Notes: a model not told the origin generated them from the sequence alone. Numbered from the stretch's first letter, positions 1-8,474 are shown. The stretch is DNA of 63,501 nt from Paractinoplanes aksuensis (GCF_024137025.1 NZ_JAMYJR010000011.1:1-63501); one strand, 5' to 3'. Program-made: numbers and translations.

Positions 1-32
1 TAAGGCTTCGCGTTGTGGGTGGCGGCTGTGGC

Positions 33-423
33 GTGACGGTCCGTTTCGTTTCGCGAAGCCGCGCTCATCGGCCCGCGTTCATCCGTCCGCGTCCGCGTCC
101 GCCTTCGCCGTATCGCCGCACGCGGCCACACCGTGAGGAGACGATCCGTTTCGTATCGCAACCACCCGCACCTTCGGCGGCGTCTATGGCGAGACGATTC
201 GTCTCGTCTTGTAAATGCCCGCCCGTCTGGGCGCCGTTATGGCGAGACGATCCGTTTCGTCACGCACACGCCGCGCATTGAAGCTCCGGCTCCGCAGAGA
301 CGATCCGTTTCGTTTCGCAGAGCGCTGCATCGAGGGCGGGGTCTATGGCGAAACGATCCGTCTCGTCTTGTGAGCGTTGGCCACTGTGCGTGCGGCTTTC
401 ACGAGACGAGACGGATCGTTTCG
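33..423. repeat. Cluster of seven operator-like dyads (GAGACGATCCGTTTCGT type)
   Basis: A 17-base element GAGACGATCCGTTTCGT or a close variant occurs at about 37-53 (degenerate), 138-154, 191-207, 244-260, 297-313, 350-366 and, inverted, 406-423. Each copy is an imperfect palindrome of the arrangement GAGACG-AT-CCGTTTC or CGTCTC, like many TetR-family operators. Copies 2 to 6 are spaced by exactly 53 bases. Two copies sit in a longer shared block of about 30 bases (183-212 and 343-372) with TCTATGGCGA before and CTTGT after. The short open frames here read through the repeats and look non-coding. The last copy lies just past the stop codon of the YcnI-like gene. Function unknown. Confidence 0.75.
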
Positions 424-429
424 GTTGGC

Positions 430-1182
430 TTACTTGTCGGTGGCGGGTGCCTTTGCGGGGGCGGTCGCGGGCTCGGGGCGGCGGCCCGAGCGGGCGTAGG
501 CCAGCATGGCGACGATCAGGGCGAGCACGCCGGCCACCAGGCCGGCGATGCCGAACGCGTTCGAGCCGCCTTCGTCGTCGCCGACAGCGGACTCGGCAGC
601 GGCAGTAGCGGTGGGAGCCGCAGCGGGGGTGTCGGCGCCCTCGGCGGCCGCGGCGCCGATCTTCAGGACCGGGGCCGGCGACTCGGGCTCGGTGCCGTCG
701 GTGGTCGGCTCGTCGATCCAGCGCACGACGTTGCCGTCGGAGTAGGTCTGCAGCGCCTTGAAGATCATGTCGCCGGACGCGGGGAGCGGGCCCATCGAGA
801 CGTCGAACTCCTGGAACTGGCCCGGCTTGACCTCGTTGCCGGCCTTGGCCGTCCAGGTGATCTTCGAGACGGCCTCGGTGATCTGCGCGCCGTGCGCCTC
901 GAGCGGCTTGTCGAGCTTCGAGACCGTGGTGGCCACGTCCCAGCCGTTGACCGGCTTCACCGACACCGACGCGACCGGCTTGTCGGCCGGCAGGTTGACC
1001 TCGACCTTGGTCGTCGATTCGCTGTCGGACTCGTTGGGCACCCGGAAGGTGACCTTGGCGTATCCGCCGGCGGCCGCGGTGTCGGGGTTCACCGTGACGT
1101 GAGCGGCGGCCGGCGTGGCCAGGGCCAGGGTGAGGCCGGCGACAGCCGCGCCCACCAGTGCCGAGCGCTTGATCAGGGACAT
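430..1182 (-). CDS. YcnI-like copper-binding protein (DUF1775)
   Basis: The start ATG at 1182 is preceded by GGAAGG. The protein has 250 residues: a signal peptide ending in the ATPAAA region and then mature HVTVNP. In the YcnI family this first mature histidine is the copper ligand. The DUF1775 beta-sandwich fills about residues 30-160, with the usual KVTFRVPNES and the tryptophan in the WTAKAG stretch. An Ala/Glu-rich linker follows, then one membrane helix (GIAGLVAGVLALIVAMLAYA) and a short basic tail, so the domain is displayed on the outer face of the membrane. A two-component pair lies directly upstream on the same strand. No CopC/CopD gene is adjacent. Family assignment is firm; a role in copper handling is inferred from the family. 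Confidence 0.9.
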   Translation of the reverse strand: MSLIKRSALVGAAVAGLTLALATPAAAHVTVNPDTAAAGGYAKVTFRVPNESDSESTTKVEVNLPADKPVASVSVKPVNGWDVATTVSKLDKPLEAHGAQITEAVSKITWTAKAGNEVKPGQFQEFDVSMGPLPASGDMIFKALQTYSDGNVVRWIDEPTTDGTEPESPAPVLKIGAAAAEGADTPAAAPTATAAAESAVGDDEGGSNAFGIAGLVAGVLALIVAMLAYARSGRRPEPATAPAKAPATDK

Positions 1183-1410
1183 CCTTGTCGAACCTTCCGC
1201 AGGGGGACTAGCCCAAAGAGCTGGGCATTCGTAGTTGGTCGTTCCCCACCGCAGATTAGTTCCCGGCAATATCCAGAAAGTTTGGCCTGTCGCACATCGG
1301 CCCCAGCGGCGCCAGCGGCCCCAGCGGTGTCAGCCCCGGCAACCGGCGCCGGGTTGACCCGCAGCGCGCCCGAGCCGGTTTTGTGGACCTGGTCGGGCCG
1401 ACGTGCCAGT

Positions 1411-2766
1411 TCACCGGAGTGCGGGCAGCCGTACGTCGACCCGCAGCCCGGGCCCGGCGTCGCCCAGCCCGACCGTGCCGCCGTGCCTGCGCACGAGTTC
1501 CCGGACGATGGCCAGCCCCAGCCCGGACCCGCCCGCGTCCCGCGCCCGCGCGTCGTCGAGCCGGGTGAACCGGTCGAACACGCGCTCGCGGTCGGCCGCC
1601 GGAATGCCCGGCCCGTCGTCGGTCACGGTGATCAGCCGATGCGTCCCGTTGGCCGTGACGGCCACCTGCACCTGCGACTTCGCATGCCGTACGGCGTTGT
1701 CGAGCAGGTTCGCGACCACCCGGCCCAGCGCGTCCGGCTCGCCGGTGACCTCCATCGGCGCCGACGGCCGCACATAGGTGACCGTCGGGTAGCGGTCGGC
1801 CACGTCGCCGACCAGCGTGCCGAGGTCGACCGAGCGGAACGGGGCCGAGATGGCCCGTCCGCCGCCGTCGTCCGCGCGGGCCAGCAGCAACAGGTCGTCG
1901 ACGAGCCGGCTGAGCCGGTCGACGTCGGTGAGCAGGTCGTTCGACAACGCTTGCCAGTCGTTGTCCGGCAGGCGTTGGGCCACTTCCAATTCCGTACGCA
2001 TATTGGTCAGTGGACTGCGCAGCTCGTGCGCCGCGTCGGCGACGAAGGCCCGCTGCCGCACCCGGGCCGACTCGAGCCGGTGCAGCATGCCGTTCAGGGT
2101 GACCGCCAGGCGATGGATCTCGTCGCGGGACTCCGGCACGGGCAGGCGGCCCTCGCGCGTACCCCCGGTGATCTCTTCGGCCCCGGCCCGCAGCGCGTCG
2201 ACCGGATGCAGCACGGCCCCCAGCACCCGCCACAGCACGACCGCCAGCAGCGTGATGAGCAGCGGGAACGTCACCAGCAGGGCCAGCCGCAGGATGTGCA
2301 CACCCTGGCTCAGGTCGTTGGTCGAGCGCGCGACCAGCACCCGCACCGGGTCGGTGGGCGGCCCCGCGGTCACCATGACCACCCGCGCGCCCCCGCCGAC
2401 CAGCCCGATCCGGCTGCCCGGGATGTCGCGCACCTGGCCGTCGCCGAGGTCGCGCAGCTCGTCCGCGTAGAGCATGGGCGTCAGCCGGTCGGCCCCCGGC
2501 GACAGGGCCAGCACGCGGCCTTGAGCGTCGATGACCTGCACCTGCATGGCCGGGTTGGCCTCGATGCGCTCGCTCAGCGACTTCTGGTCGACCAGCTTGG
2601 CCACGCCCCGCGCGGTCTCGAGCGCCTCGGTGTTGACCGCGCGCAGGAGGGCGAAGTTGAGCACCCCGACCAGCAGGACGCCGCCCAGGGCGAGCCCCGC
2701 GGTCAGCCCGAGCACCGAGACCAGGACGAGCCGGGCCCGCAGACTGATCTCGCTCGGGCGCTTCAC
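1411..2766 (-). CDS. Sensor histidine kinase (OmpR-partner type)
   Basis: The GTG start at 2766 overlaps the stop of the response-regulator gene in a GTGA junction, showing translational coupling. About 451 residues. An N-terminal membrane helix (RLVLVSVLGLTAGLALGG) and a second (LLVTFPLLITLLAVVLW) bracket an extracytoplasmic sensor of roughly 130 residues. A HAMP-like linker (HPVDALRAGAEEI) leads to the phospho-acceptor box FVADAAHELRSPLTNMR, with the histidine near residue 247. The HATPase domain carries an N box (NLLDNAVRHA), a G1 box (DDGPGIP) and a G2 box (GGSGLGLAIV). All catalytic motifs are intact. The signal is unknown. Gene order suggests it could control the divergent LolA-like gene or the downstream YcnI-like gene, but nothing in the sequence proves this. 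Confidence 0.93.
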   Translation of the reverse strand: MKRPSEISLRARLVLVSVLGLTAGLALGGVLLVGVLNFALLRAVNTEALETARGVAKLVDQKSLSERIEANPAMQVQVIDAQGRVLALSPGADRLTPMLYADELRDLGDGQVRDIPGSRIGLVGGGARVVMVTAGPPTDPVRVLVARSTNDLSQGVHILRLALLVTFPLLITLLAVVLWRVLGAVLHPVDALRAGAEEITGGTREGRLPVPESRDEIHRLAVTLNGMLHRLESARVRQRAFVADAAHELRSPLTNMRTELEVAQRLPDNDWQALSNDLLTDVDRLSRLVDDLLLLARADDGGGRAISAPFRSVDLGTLVGDVADRYPTVTYVRPSAPMEVTGEPDALGRVVANLLDNAVRHAKSQVQVAVTANGTHRLITVTDDGPGIPAADRERVFDRFTRLDDARARDAGGSGLGLAIVRELVRRHGGTVGLGDAGPGLRVDVRLPALR

Positions 2767-3425
2767 GGCATCGTGGCCAGGCGGTAGCCCGCGCCGCGGA
2801 CAGTCTCCAGCCGTTCCCGGCCGATCTTGCGGCGCACGTAGCCCACGTACACCTCGACGGCGTTGGGCGCGGTCTCGTCGGCCGCGTCCCACACGTGGTC
2901 GAGCAGTTCGATCTTGCTGACCACCTGGCCCGGACGCCGCAGCAGGTATTCGAGCAGGGCGAACTCACGGGCCGTGAGTGCGACCTCCTGACCGGCCACG
3001 GTGACGCGACGCTCCGCCGGATCGAGCTCGATTTCGCCGTGGCTGAGCACCGTCGGGCGCTCGTGCACGCCGCGGCGGAGCAACGCCCGCAAGCGGGCCA
3101 GCAGAACCACGTACGAGAAAGGCTTGGTCAGATAGTCGTCGGCCCCGCAATCGAGGCCGTCGGCCTGGTCGTACTCGCCGTCCTTGGCCGACAACATCAG
3201 CACGGGCACCCAGTTCTGCTCGGCCCGCAACTGTCGCACGACGCGATAGCCGCTCAACCTCGGCAGCATCACGTCCAGGATCATGGCGTCGTAACCGCCG
3301 TGCCGGGCCATCTCGAGCCCGTCCTGGCCGTCGCCCGACACGTCGACCGCGAAACCCTCGGCCTGCAACCCACGCTGAAGCGCCGCCGCCAGGCGCGCCT
3401 CGTCCTCTACTACCAGCAACCGCAC
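2763..3425 (-). CDS. OmpR-family response regulator
   Basis: A 220-residue protein with a receiver domain (MRLLVVEDE at the start; phospho-acceptor D51 in MILDVMLP; lysine in YLTKPF) and a C-terminal winged-helix trans_reg_C domain (EVALTAREFALLEYLLRRPGQVVSK ... VYVGYVRRKI). It overlaps the downstream histidine kinase by four bases and is transcribed divergently from the LolA-like gene at 3529; the 103-base gap between them must hold both promoters. Complete, with no missing key residue. Confidence 0.95.
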   Translation of the reverse strand: MRLLVVEDEARLAAALQRGLQAEGFAVDVSGDGQDGLEMARHGGYDAMILDVMLPRLSGYRVVRQLRAEQNWVPVLMLSAKDGEYDQADGLDCGADDYLTKPFSYVVLLARLRALLRRGVHERPTVLSHGEIELDPAERRVTVAGQEVALTAREFALLEYLLRRPGQVVSKIELLDHVWDAADETAPNAVEVYVGYVRRKIGRERLETVRGAGYRLATMP

Positions 3426-3528
3426 TCCTCTACCTTGGCATGTGCGGGGCCACCCCTAGGGGCTCCTCTCAGCCCGGTCACAGCGGCGTTGACGCACTCT
3501 TGTGGCAGATCAACGGGAGGTGGACATC

Positions 3529-4665
3529 GTGTCCGTGTTCAGGTCAAGGCCGGCGCTCCGCTGGCTCGTGCCGTCGGCTGCGGCAGTGGTCGTCATCGGC
3601 GGTGGCGCCGCGGCGGGGACGATCGTGGCCAGCGCCGACCCGTCGCTGCCCGAGCGCAGCGCGGCTCAACTGCTCGTCGACCTGCAGAACGCCAAGGTCG
3701 ACGGGCTCTCCGGCACCATCGTGCAGAGTGCCGATCTGGGTCTGCCCAAGATCCAGGGGATCACCGACGGGGCGTCGGCCGACGCCGGTCTGCTCAGCCT
3801 CGTGGCGGGCAGCAACACCGCGCGGGTCTGGTACGCCGGCGAGGACAAGGCGCGGCTCGCCCTGGTCGGCACCTCGGGCGAGACCGACGTCATCCGCAAC
3901 GGCTCGGACGTGTGGCTCTGGCAGAGCAAGGGCAACACGGCGACGCACCTGAAGGTGCCGGCCGAGGCGGGCAAGAAGCCGCAGGCGCTGCCGACCGGCG
4001 TGCCGACGACGCCGCAGGACGCGGCCGACGCGGCGCTGGCGGCGATCGACGACAGCACCAAGGTCACCACGACCGGCGCGGCCAAGGTGGCCGACCGGGA
4101 CGCCTATGAGCTGGTGCTCAGCCCCAAGGCGACGCAGTCGCTGATCGGGCAGGTGCGCCTGGCCATCGACGCCGAGAAGCACATTCCGCTGCGGGTCGAC
4201 GTGTATGCCAAGAACGCGACCAGCCCCGCCGTCCGGGTGGCGTTCACGCAGGTCAGCTTTGAGACGCCGGACGCGCAGCAGTTCGCCTTCAACCCGCCGC
4301 CCGGGGCGAAGGTGACCGAGTCGAACGTCGGCCAGCTCGAGAAGGACGCCGAGAAGGCGGCCAAGGAGCACGAGAAGGCGCTGCCGCCGGCGGCCCGCGC
4401 GGGTAAGCCCGGCGCGGCCGGGGGCGACATGAAGGTGGTCGGGGAGGGCTGGGCGTCGATCCTGACCGCCAAGCTGCCCGCCACCGACGCGTCTTCGAGT
4501 GAGGCTCAGGGCGTGCTGGGCATGCTGCCGGAGGCGAGCGGCACCTGGGGCAAGGGCCGGCTGTTCAGCGGATCGCTCTTCAGCGTGCTGCTGACGGACG
4601 ACGGCCGGGTCTTCGCCGGTGCGGTCGCTCCGGAGTCGCTCTACGAGGCGGCCGGCAAGAAGTGA
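3529..4665 (+). CDS. LolA/LppX-like exported protein
   Basis: The GTG at 3529 is chosen because GGGAGG lies 8 bases upstream; another GTG at 3502 is in frame but has no ribosome site. The 378-residue product starts with a membrane helix (LRWLVPSAAAVVVIGGGAAAGTIVA) and continues as an extracytoplasmic domain with the half-barrel pattern of LolA-type lipid carriers (GLSGTIVQSADLGLP, DVWLWQSKGNTATHLKV, RDAYELVLSPK). A charged helical patch (LEKDAEKAAKEHEKALPP) separates this from a C-terminal segment found in actinobacterial homologues. There is no lipobox cysteine, so it is probably anchored by the uncleaved helix or secreted. Lipid or lipoprotein handling is inferred from fold family only. It lies divergent from the two-component pair. 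Confidence 0.8.
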   Translation: MSVFRSRPALRWLVPSAAAVVVIGGGAAAGTIVASADPSLPERSAAQLLVDLQNAKVDGLSGTIVQSADLGLPKIQGITDGASADAGLLSLVAGSNTARVWYAGEDKARLALVGTSGETDVIRNGSDVWLWQSKGNTATHLKVPAEAGKKPQALPTGVPTTPQDAADAALAAIDDSTKVTTTGAAKVADRDAYELVLSPKATQSLIGQVRLAIDAEKHIPLRVDVYAKNATSPAVRVAFTQVSFETPDAQQFAFNPPPGAKVTESNVGQLEKDAEKAAKEHEKALPPAARAGKPGAAGGDMKVVGEGWASILTAKLPATDASSSEAQGVLGMLPEASGTWGKGRLFSGSLFSVLLTDDGRVFAGAVAPESLYEAAGKK

Positions 4666-4679
4666 GGTAGTCACCCCAT

Positions 4680-4734
4680 AGTTCTAGAACTCTCGTCGGC
4701 GTTATGCAACACTGCCGAGGAGAGTTCTAGAACT
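4680..4734 (+). promoter_or_regulatory. Paired palindromic operators before trpB
   Basis: The 12-base perfect palindrome AGTTCTAGAACT occurs twice, at 4680-4691 and 4723-4734, centres 43 bases (about four helical turns) apart. The outer flanks extend this to a 15-base inverted repeat (AGTTCTAGAACTCTC and its complement), with a further CGGC/GCCG pair inside. The right copy ends only a few bases before the GGAGG ribosome site of trpB. The core resembles HutC-type GntR operators such as the DasR site (GTCTAGAC core). A HutC-type GntR gene is the third gene of this operon, so autoregulation is the simplest reading. The same sequence could form an RNA hairpin in the leader. Confidence 0.75.
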
Positions 4735-4750
4735 TTTGGAGGCGGCTGCA

Positions 4751-5902
4751 ATGTCCACCCTGATTGATGAGCCGGCCGCCGGTCGCTTCGGCGATTTCGG
4801 CGGCCGGTTCGTTCCCGAGTCCCTGGTCCCCGCGTGCGGCGCCCTGGCCGCGGCCTTCCGCGAGGCTTGGGCCGATCCGCTGTTCCGGGCCGAGCTCGAC
4901 GATCTGCTCGCCGTCTACGCCGGTCGCCCCACTCCGCTCACGCCCGCCCGCCGCCTCTCCGCCGAGCTCGGCATCGAGTTGCTGTTGAAGCGCGAAGACC
5001 TGGCCCACACAGGCAGCCACAAAATCAACAACGTGCTCGGCCAAGGCCTGCTGGCGCGCCGCATGGGCAAGCGCCGCATCATCGCCGAGACGGGCGCCGG
5101 CCAGCACGGGGTCGCCGCGGCCACCGCGGCCGCGCTGCTCGGCCTCGAGGCCACCGTCTACATGGGTGAGCGCGACATCGAGCGGCAGCAGCTAAACGTT
5201 CTGCGCATGACCACGCTGGGCGCGCGCGTCGTCCCGGTCGCCACCGGCAGCCGCACGTTGAAGGACGCGACGAACGAGGCCATGCGAGCCTGGGTGGCCG
5301 ACGTCGACGAGGCCCACTTCCTGCTCGGCTCCGTCGGCGGCCCCCACCCCTACCCGTGGCTGGTCCGCGAGCTGCAACGCGTGATCGGCGACGAGGCCCG
5401 CCGTCAGGTCACCCAGGTGCCCGACGCGGTGGTGGCCTGCGTCGGGGGCGGCTCCAACGCGGCCGGCACGTTCGCCGGTTTCGCCGACACCTCGGCCCGC
5501 CTGATCGGCGTCGAGGCCGCCGGCGGGGCCGCGATGTCGGCCGGTGCGCCGGGTGTGGTGCACGGCGCCCGCTCGATGGTCCTGCAAGATGCCGAGGGTC
5601 AGGTCGCCGAGGCCGAGTCGATCGCCGCCGGCCTCGATTACCCCGGCATCGGCCCGGAACACGCCCACCTGGGCGCCATCGGCCGTGCCGAGTACCACTC
5701 GGTGAAAGACGACGAGGTGATCCTCGCCGTCCAGCGCCTGGCCCGCGCCGAGGGCATCATCTGCGCCCTCGAGTCGGCCCACGCGGTCGCCTGGGTCCTC
5801 CGCGAGGCGGGCACCCCGCTGCTGCCCACCGGCTCCCGCGTGGTCCTCACCCTTTCCGGCCGAGGCGACAAAGACATGGTCACCCTGGGGGCAGTCGCAT
5901 GA
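4751..5902 (+). CDS. trpB: Tryptophan synthase beta subunit
   Basis: A 383-residue PLP enzyme that condenses indole with serine. The ATG at 4751 has GGAGG 8 bases upstream. Hallmarks: [10 protein letters not shown] at the N-terminus, [16 protein letters not shown] with the PLP lysine at K91, the catalytic glutamate in AETGAGQHG, the phosphate-binding loop [10 protein letters not shown], and a C-terminal LSGRGDKD. All active-site motifs are present. The stop overlaps the trpA start in an ATGA junction, consistent with a coupled TrpBA complex. No trpC, trpD or trpE is nearby, so this is either a detached end of the tryptophan pathway or a specialised second copy; a genome-wide count would settle that. 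Confidence 0.96.
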   Translation: MSTLIDEPAAGRFGDFGGRFVPESLVPACGALAAAFREAWADPLFRAELDDLLAVYAGRPTPLTPARRLSAELGIELLLKREDLAHTGSHKINNVLGQGLLARRMGKRRIIAETGAGQHGVAAATAAALLGLEATVYMGERDIERQQLNVLRMTTLGARVVPVATGSRTLKDATNEAMRAWVADVDEAHFLLGSVGGPHPYPWLVRELQRVIGDEARRQVTQVPDAVVACVGGGSNAAGTFAGFADTSARLIGVEAAGGAAMSAGAPGVVHGARSMVLQDAEGQVAEAESIAAGLDYPGIGPEHAHLGAIGRAEYHSVKDDEVILAVQRLARAEGIICALESAHAVAWVLREAGTPLLPTGSRVVLTLSGRGDKDMVTLGAVA

Positions 5903-7509
5903 CCCGCCCCCAGCCGGCCGGCCGCAGCCTCCTGGGCCCGGCCCACCCCGCCCACCACCGCCTGCAGGCCCAGCTCGAAGCGCCAGCTTGCCCCGAGCGT
6001 CCGCATGACGAGCCGGGCGCAGTCGCCGTCCAGGCAACATCCGGCTCTCGCGGTGGCCGCGCGGTGGGCGGATTCCAAGGCCGGTCGGCCGAGCCCGAGT
6101 TCGACGGCGGCCCAGCGGTAGGCCAGCTGTACGGCCGACCGGCGGCGCAAGCCGACGCGCGCCCTGTTCCCGAGCCACAAGACACCCGCGCGCAACGGCA
6201 GCCCGCCGTTCTCGGCGACGACGAACCCAACGCATCGCAGAGCCGACGGCGCCTGGCCGTCTCTGACGGGCGCGGGGAATCGGTGCCGGACGGTTGTGAA
6301 GAGCCGGCACCTGATGACGCAGCCGACGGTCGGCCCGCCAGCGCTCCGGCCGAGGGCGGTGGCCGGCGAGCGCGCAAGCTGCTCGTGCCCTATCTGACCG
6401 CGGGCGTGACCGAGAACTGGCTCGAATATCTGTTCGCGATGCAAGACGCCGGGGCGGACGCGATCGAGGTCGGGTTCCCGTTCTCCGACCCGATGCTCGA
6501 CGGGGTCACCGTGCAGCGGAGTTCCGACCAGGCGCTCGCGCGCGGCGTCACGGTGGCGTCGATCCTGCGCGAGCTGCACGACGTGCGCGACCGGGTGCGC
6601 GTGCCGCTGATCGCCTTCATCTACTCGAACCTGGTGTTCCGCCCGGGCCCGGCCGCTTTCTGCCGCCAACTGGCCGACACCGGCTTCAGCGGGCTGATCG
6701 TGCCCGACCTGCCGCTCGATGAGGCGGGTGGGGTCGAGGCAGCCGCGGCGGCCGCCGGAATCGAGCTCACCCTGCTCGTCGCCCCGGTCACCCCCGACGA
6801 CCGGCTGGCCGAGATCGTCGCCCGCAGCCGCGGCTACATCTACGCGATCAGCCACATGGGCACCACGGGCGAGCGTGCCTCCCTCGCCTCGTCGGCCGCC
6901 ACCGTCGCCGCCCGCATCAAAGCAGCCCAGGCGGTTCAGTTTCCGCAGTTCGCAGAAGCATCGCAGCCGGCGACGACGCGGGCCGGCCAGACAAGCCAGG
7001 TGGCGCAGGCAGGCCAGGTGGTGCAGGCAGGCCAGGTGGTGCAGGCAGGCCAGGTGGTGCAGGCAGGCCAGGTGGTGCAGGCAGGGCAGGCGGTGCAGAT
7101 GGTGCCGGCGTCCGAGGCGGTGCAGGCAGGCGAGGCCATCGACCTTGCAGGAGCAGTGCAGGGTTCGGCAGGGCAGATGGCGCGGGCAGAAGTGGCGGGG
7201 CGAGCGGCGCGGGCGGGGGAAGATCGGTCCGCCCTCGACCCCCATGGGCTCACCTTCGGGCGGGCTGGTGGTTGGGTGCCGGTGTTGGTGGGGTTCGGGA
7301 TCTCGGGGGTGGAACAAGTCGCCGCGGCGGGGCGTGCGGGGGATGGTGTTGTGGTGGGGTCGGCTCTGATGCGTAGGGTGCTGGAGGGGGCCACGCCGCT
7401 GGAGCTGGGTGCAGAGGTGGCGGTGTTGCGTGGCGCCCTTGATGCCCTGGACGAGGAGGCTTCCGCTGACCGCACCGCGTACGCCGAAGTATCGGGTGAT
7501 CGCCGATGA
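5899..7509 (+). CDS. trpA: Tryptophan synthase alpha subunit with N-terminal extension and internal repeat insert
   Basis: Starts at the ATGA overlap with trpB and encodes 536 residues, about twice the usual 260-270. Residues 1 to about 157 are a low-complexity Ala/Pro/Gly/Glu-rich extension. The TIM barrel begins at [12 protein letters not shown]; the catalytic glutamate (E190 in [10 protein letters not shown]) and aspartate (D201 in SDPMLDG) are both present. After helix 6 (VAARIKA, to about residue 343) there is an insert of about 115 residues containing six six-residue repeats (QAGQVV type). The barrel then resumes at [13 protein letters not shown] (from about 457) and ends normally. Core lengths add to about 264 residues, a full TrpA. 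The reading frame stays open through the extra parts, suggesting they are translated. Confidence 0.88.
   Translation: MTRPQPAGRSLLGPAHPAHHRLQAQLEAPACPERPHDEPGAVAVQATSGSRGGRAVGGFQGRSAEPEFDGGPAVGQLYGRPAAQADARPVPEPQDTRAQRQPAVLGDDEPNASQSRRRLAVSDGRGESVPDGCEEPAPDDAADGRPASAPAEGGGRRARKLLVPYLTAGVTENWLEYLFAMQDAGADAIEVGFPFSDPMLDGVTVQRSSDQALARGVTVASILRELHDVRDRVRVPLIAFIYSNLVFRPGPAAFCRQLADTGFSGLIVPDLPLDEAGGVEAAAAAAGIELTLLVAPVTPDDRLAEIVARSRGYIYAISHMGTTGERASLASSAATVAARIKAAQAVQFPQFAEASQPATTRAGQTSQVAQAGQVVQAGQVVQAGQVVQAGQVVQAGQAVQMVPASEAVQAGEAIDLAGAVQGSAGQMARAEVAGRAARAGEDRSALDPHGLTFGRAGGWVPVLVGFGISGVEQVAAAGRAGDGVVVGSALMRRVLEGATPLELGAEVAVLRGALDALDEEASADRTAYAEVSGDRR
6988..7095 (+). repeat. 18-bp tandem repeat inside trpA
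   Basis: Six consecutive 18-base units, each encoding a six-residue QAGQVV-type unit. Units 2 to 5 (7006-7077) are identical copies of CAGGCAGGCCAGGTGGTG; the first (6988-7005) and last (7078-7095) have diverged. The unit length keeps the trpA frame. The identity of four units points to recent expansion, so copy number may vary between strains. Confidence 0.92.
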
Positions 7510-8200
7510 CCTGAGCAGCAAGATCCGGGGCGGGGAGCTGTCGCCGGGGGTGGCTCTGCCGCCGCAGAAAGAGTTGAGCGCGCGTTACGGCGTCACGCTG
7601 GCTACGTTGCGGCAGGCGCTTCAGCAGCTCGAGGACGATGGGCTGCTCTCGCAGCAGCCGGGCCGTGGCACGTTCGTGGCTGAGCCGCGGGCGGCCTATC
7701 GGCTCGACTCGCTGCGAGGCTTTGCCGAAGACCTGCGGGCTCAGGGGCACCTGGTCACGACCCAGATTCTTGGGCAGACCGTGGCCCAGCCGCCGGCGTG
7801 GGCGGCGGCGCACTTCGGGGATGCCGATCCTGCCGTCCGGCTGGAACGTCTGCGGCTGCTGGCCGGGCACCCGGCCGTGCATCAGGTGTCGTGGATCCAT
7901 GGGTTGGAACTGGCCGAGACTGACCTCAGCGGGGTCTCGCTCTATGCCGCGCTGGCGGAGCACGGCATTGCCGTTCACCGCGCGGGCGAGGCGTTGCGGC
8001 CGGGCGTTCTCGATCAGGCCAGCGCCACCCTGCTGCGGCAGCCGCTGGGCACGCCCGCTTTCCACTCCGAGCGGGTCACCTACGGGCTCGACGATCGGGT
8101 GCTCGTGGCGGATCGCGCCACAATTCTCGGCTCCATGATGGAGATCCGGACCGAGCGTGAGGTCAGTGGGCTCTCCATGCAGTGGGTCCAGCTGGGCTGA
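7442..8200 (+). CDS. GntR-family (HutC-type) transcriptional regulator
   Basis: An N-terminal GntR winged helix ([54 protein letters not shown]) is followed by a UTRA-type ligand-binding domain (from about residue 90: RGFAEDLRAQGHLVTTQILG ... LLRQPLGTPAFHSERVTYGLDDRVLVADRATILGS). The gene overlaps the 3' end of trpA, so it is co-transcribed with trpBA. The ATG at 7442 is used here, but the only good ribosome site, GAGGAGG at 7453-7459, lies six bases before an in-frame CTG at 7466, just ahead of the conserved domain; a CTG start is therefore possible. It probably binds the palindromes before trpB. Its ligand is unknown. Confidence 0.88.
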   Translation: MPWTRRLPLTAPRTPKYRVIADDLSSKIRGGELSPGVALPPQKELSARYGVTLATLRQALQQLEDDGLLSQQPGRGTFVAEPRAAYRLDSLRGFAEDLRAQGHLVTTQILGQTVAQPPAWAAAHFGDADPAVRLERLRLLAGHPAVHQVSWIHGLELAETDLSGVSLYAALAEHGIAVHRAGEALRPGVLDQASATLLRQPLGTPAFHSERVTYGLDDRVLVADRATILGSMMEIRTEREVSGLSMQWVQLG

Positions 8201-8204
8201 CCCG

Positions 8205-8474
8205 TCAGCTGGCGTAGCGTTTTTCGGCTCTTGCTCGGGCCTTGGCTGCCTCTTCCTCGCGGTTTTTGGGGGCGGCTGTGGTGACCAGTTCTTCGAGCAG
8301 GGTGGCGGTGGCGGCGGCGATCGTGGCCACGGCCTGGTCGAAGGCGGCCTGGTTGGCCTGGGACGGGCGGGTGCTGCCGGCGACCTTGCGCACGTATTGC
8401 AGAGCGGCGGCGTGGATCTCGTCGCCCGTGGCGGGGGGCTCGAAGTTGTGCAGCTGGTGGATGTTGCGGCACAC
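8205..8474 (-). CDS. DUF2277 protein
   Basis: An 89-residue cytoplasmic protein whose GTG start gives the family's invariant opening (M)CRNIHQLHNFEPPAT, followed by EIHAAALQYVRKVAGSTRPSQANQAAF and the end motif NREEEAAKARARAEKRYA. These are diagnostic of DUF2277, a small family common in actinobacteria with no established function. It converges on the gntR gene with four bases between the stops. A longer form starting at 8516 is possible, but would add residues that the family lacks. Confidence 0.88.
   Translation of the reverse strand: MCRNIHQLHNFEPPATGDEIHAAALQYVRKVAGSTRPSQANQAAFDQAVATIAAATATLLEELVTTAAPKNREEEAAKARARAEKRYAS

Noticed and set aside
33..423. CRISPR array based on the regular 53-base period
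   Set aside because: Repeats are too short and imperfectly palindromic with variants, the last copy is inverted, some spacers share sequence, and no cas genes are nearby.
133..2787. Long plus-strand open frame of 884 codons across the YcnI-like and kinase genes
   Set aside because: It is antisense to two well-supported genes and its translation is a low-complexity Arg/Gly/His-rich string, as expected from codon-position bias in high-GC DNA.
6988..7095. Frameshift or pseudogenisation of trpA by repeat expansion
   Set aside because: Each unit is 18 bases, so the frame is kept, and the barrel resumes with conserved motifs.
5638..7521. Minus-strand open frame antisense to trpA with repeated His/Leu/Cys units
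   Set aside because: The repeated units are only the complement of the QAGQVV-coding repeat. TrpA motifs on the plus strand are conserved; no domain is recognisable on the minus strand.
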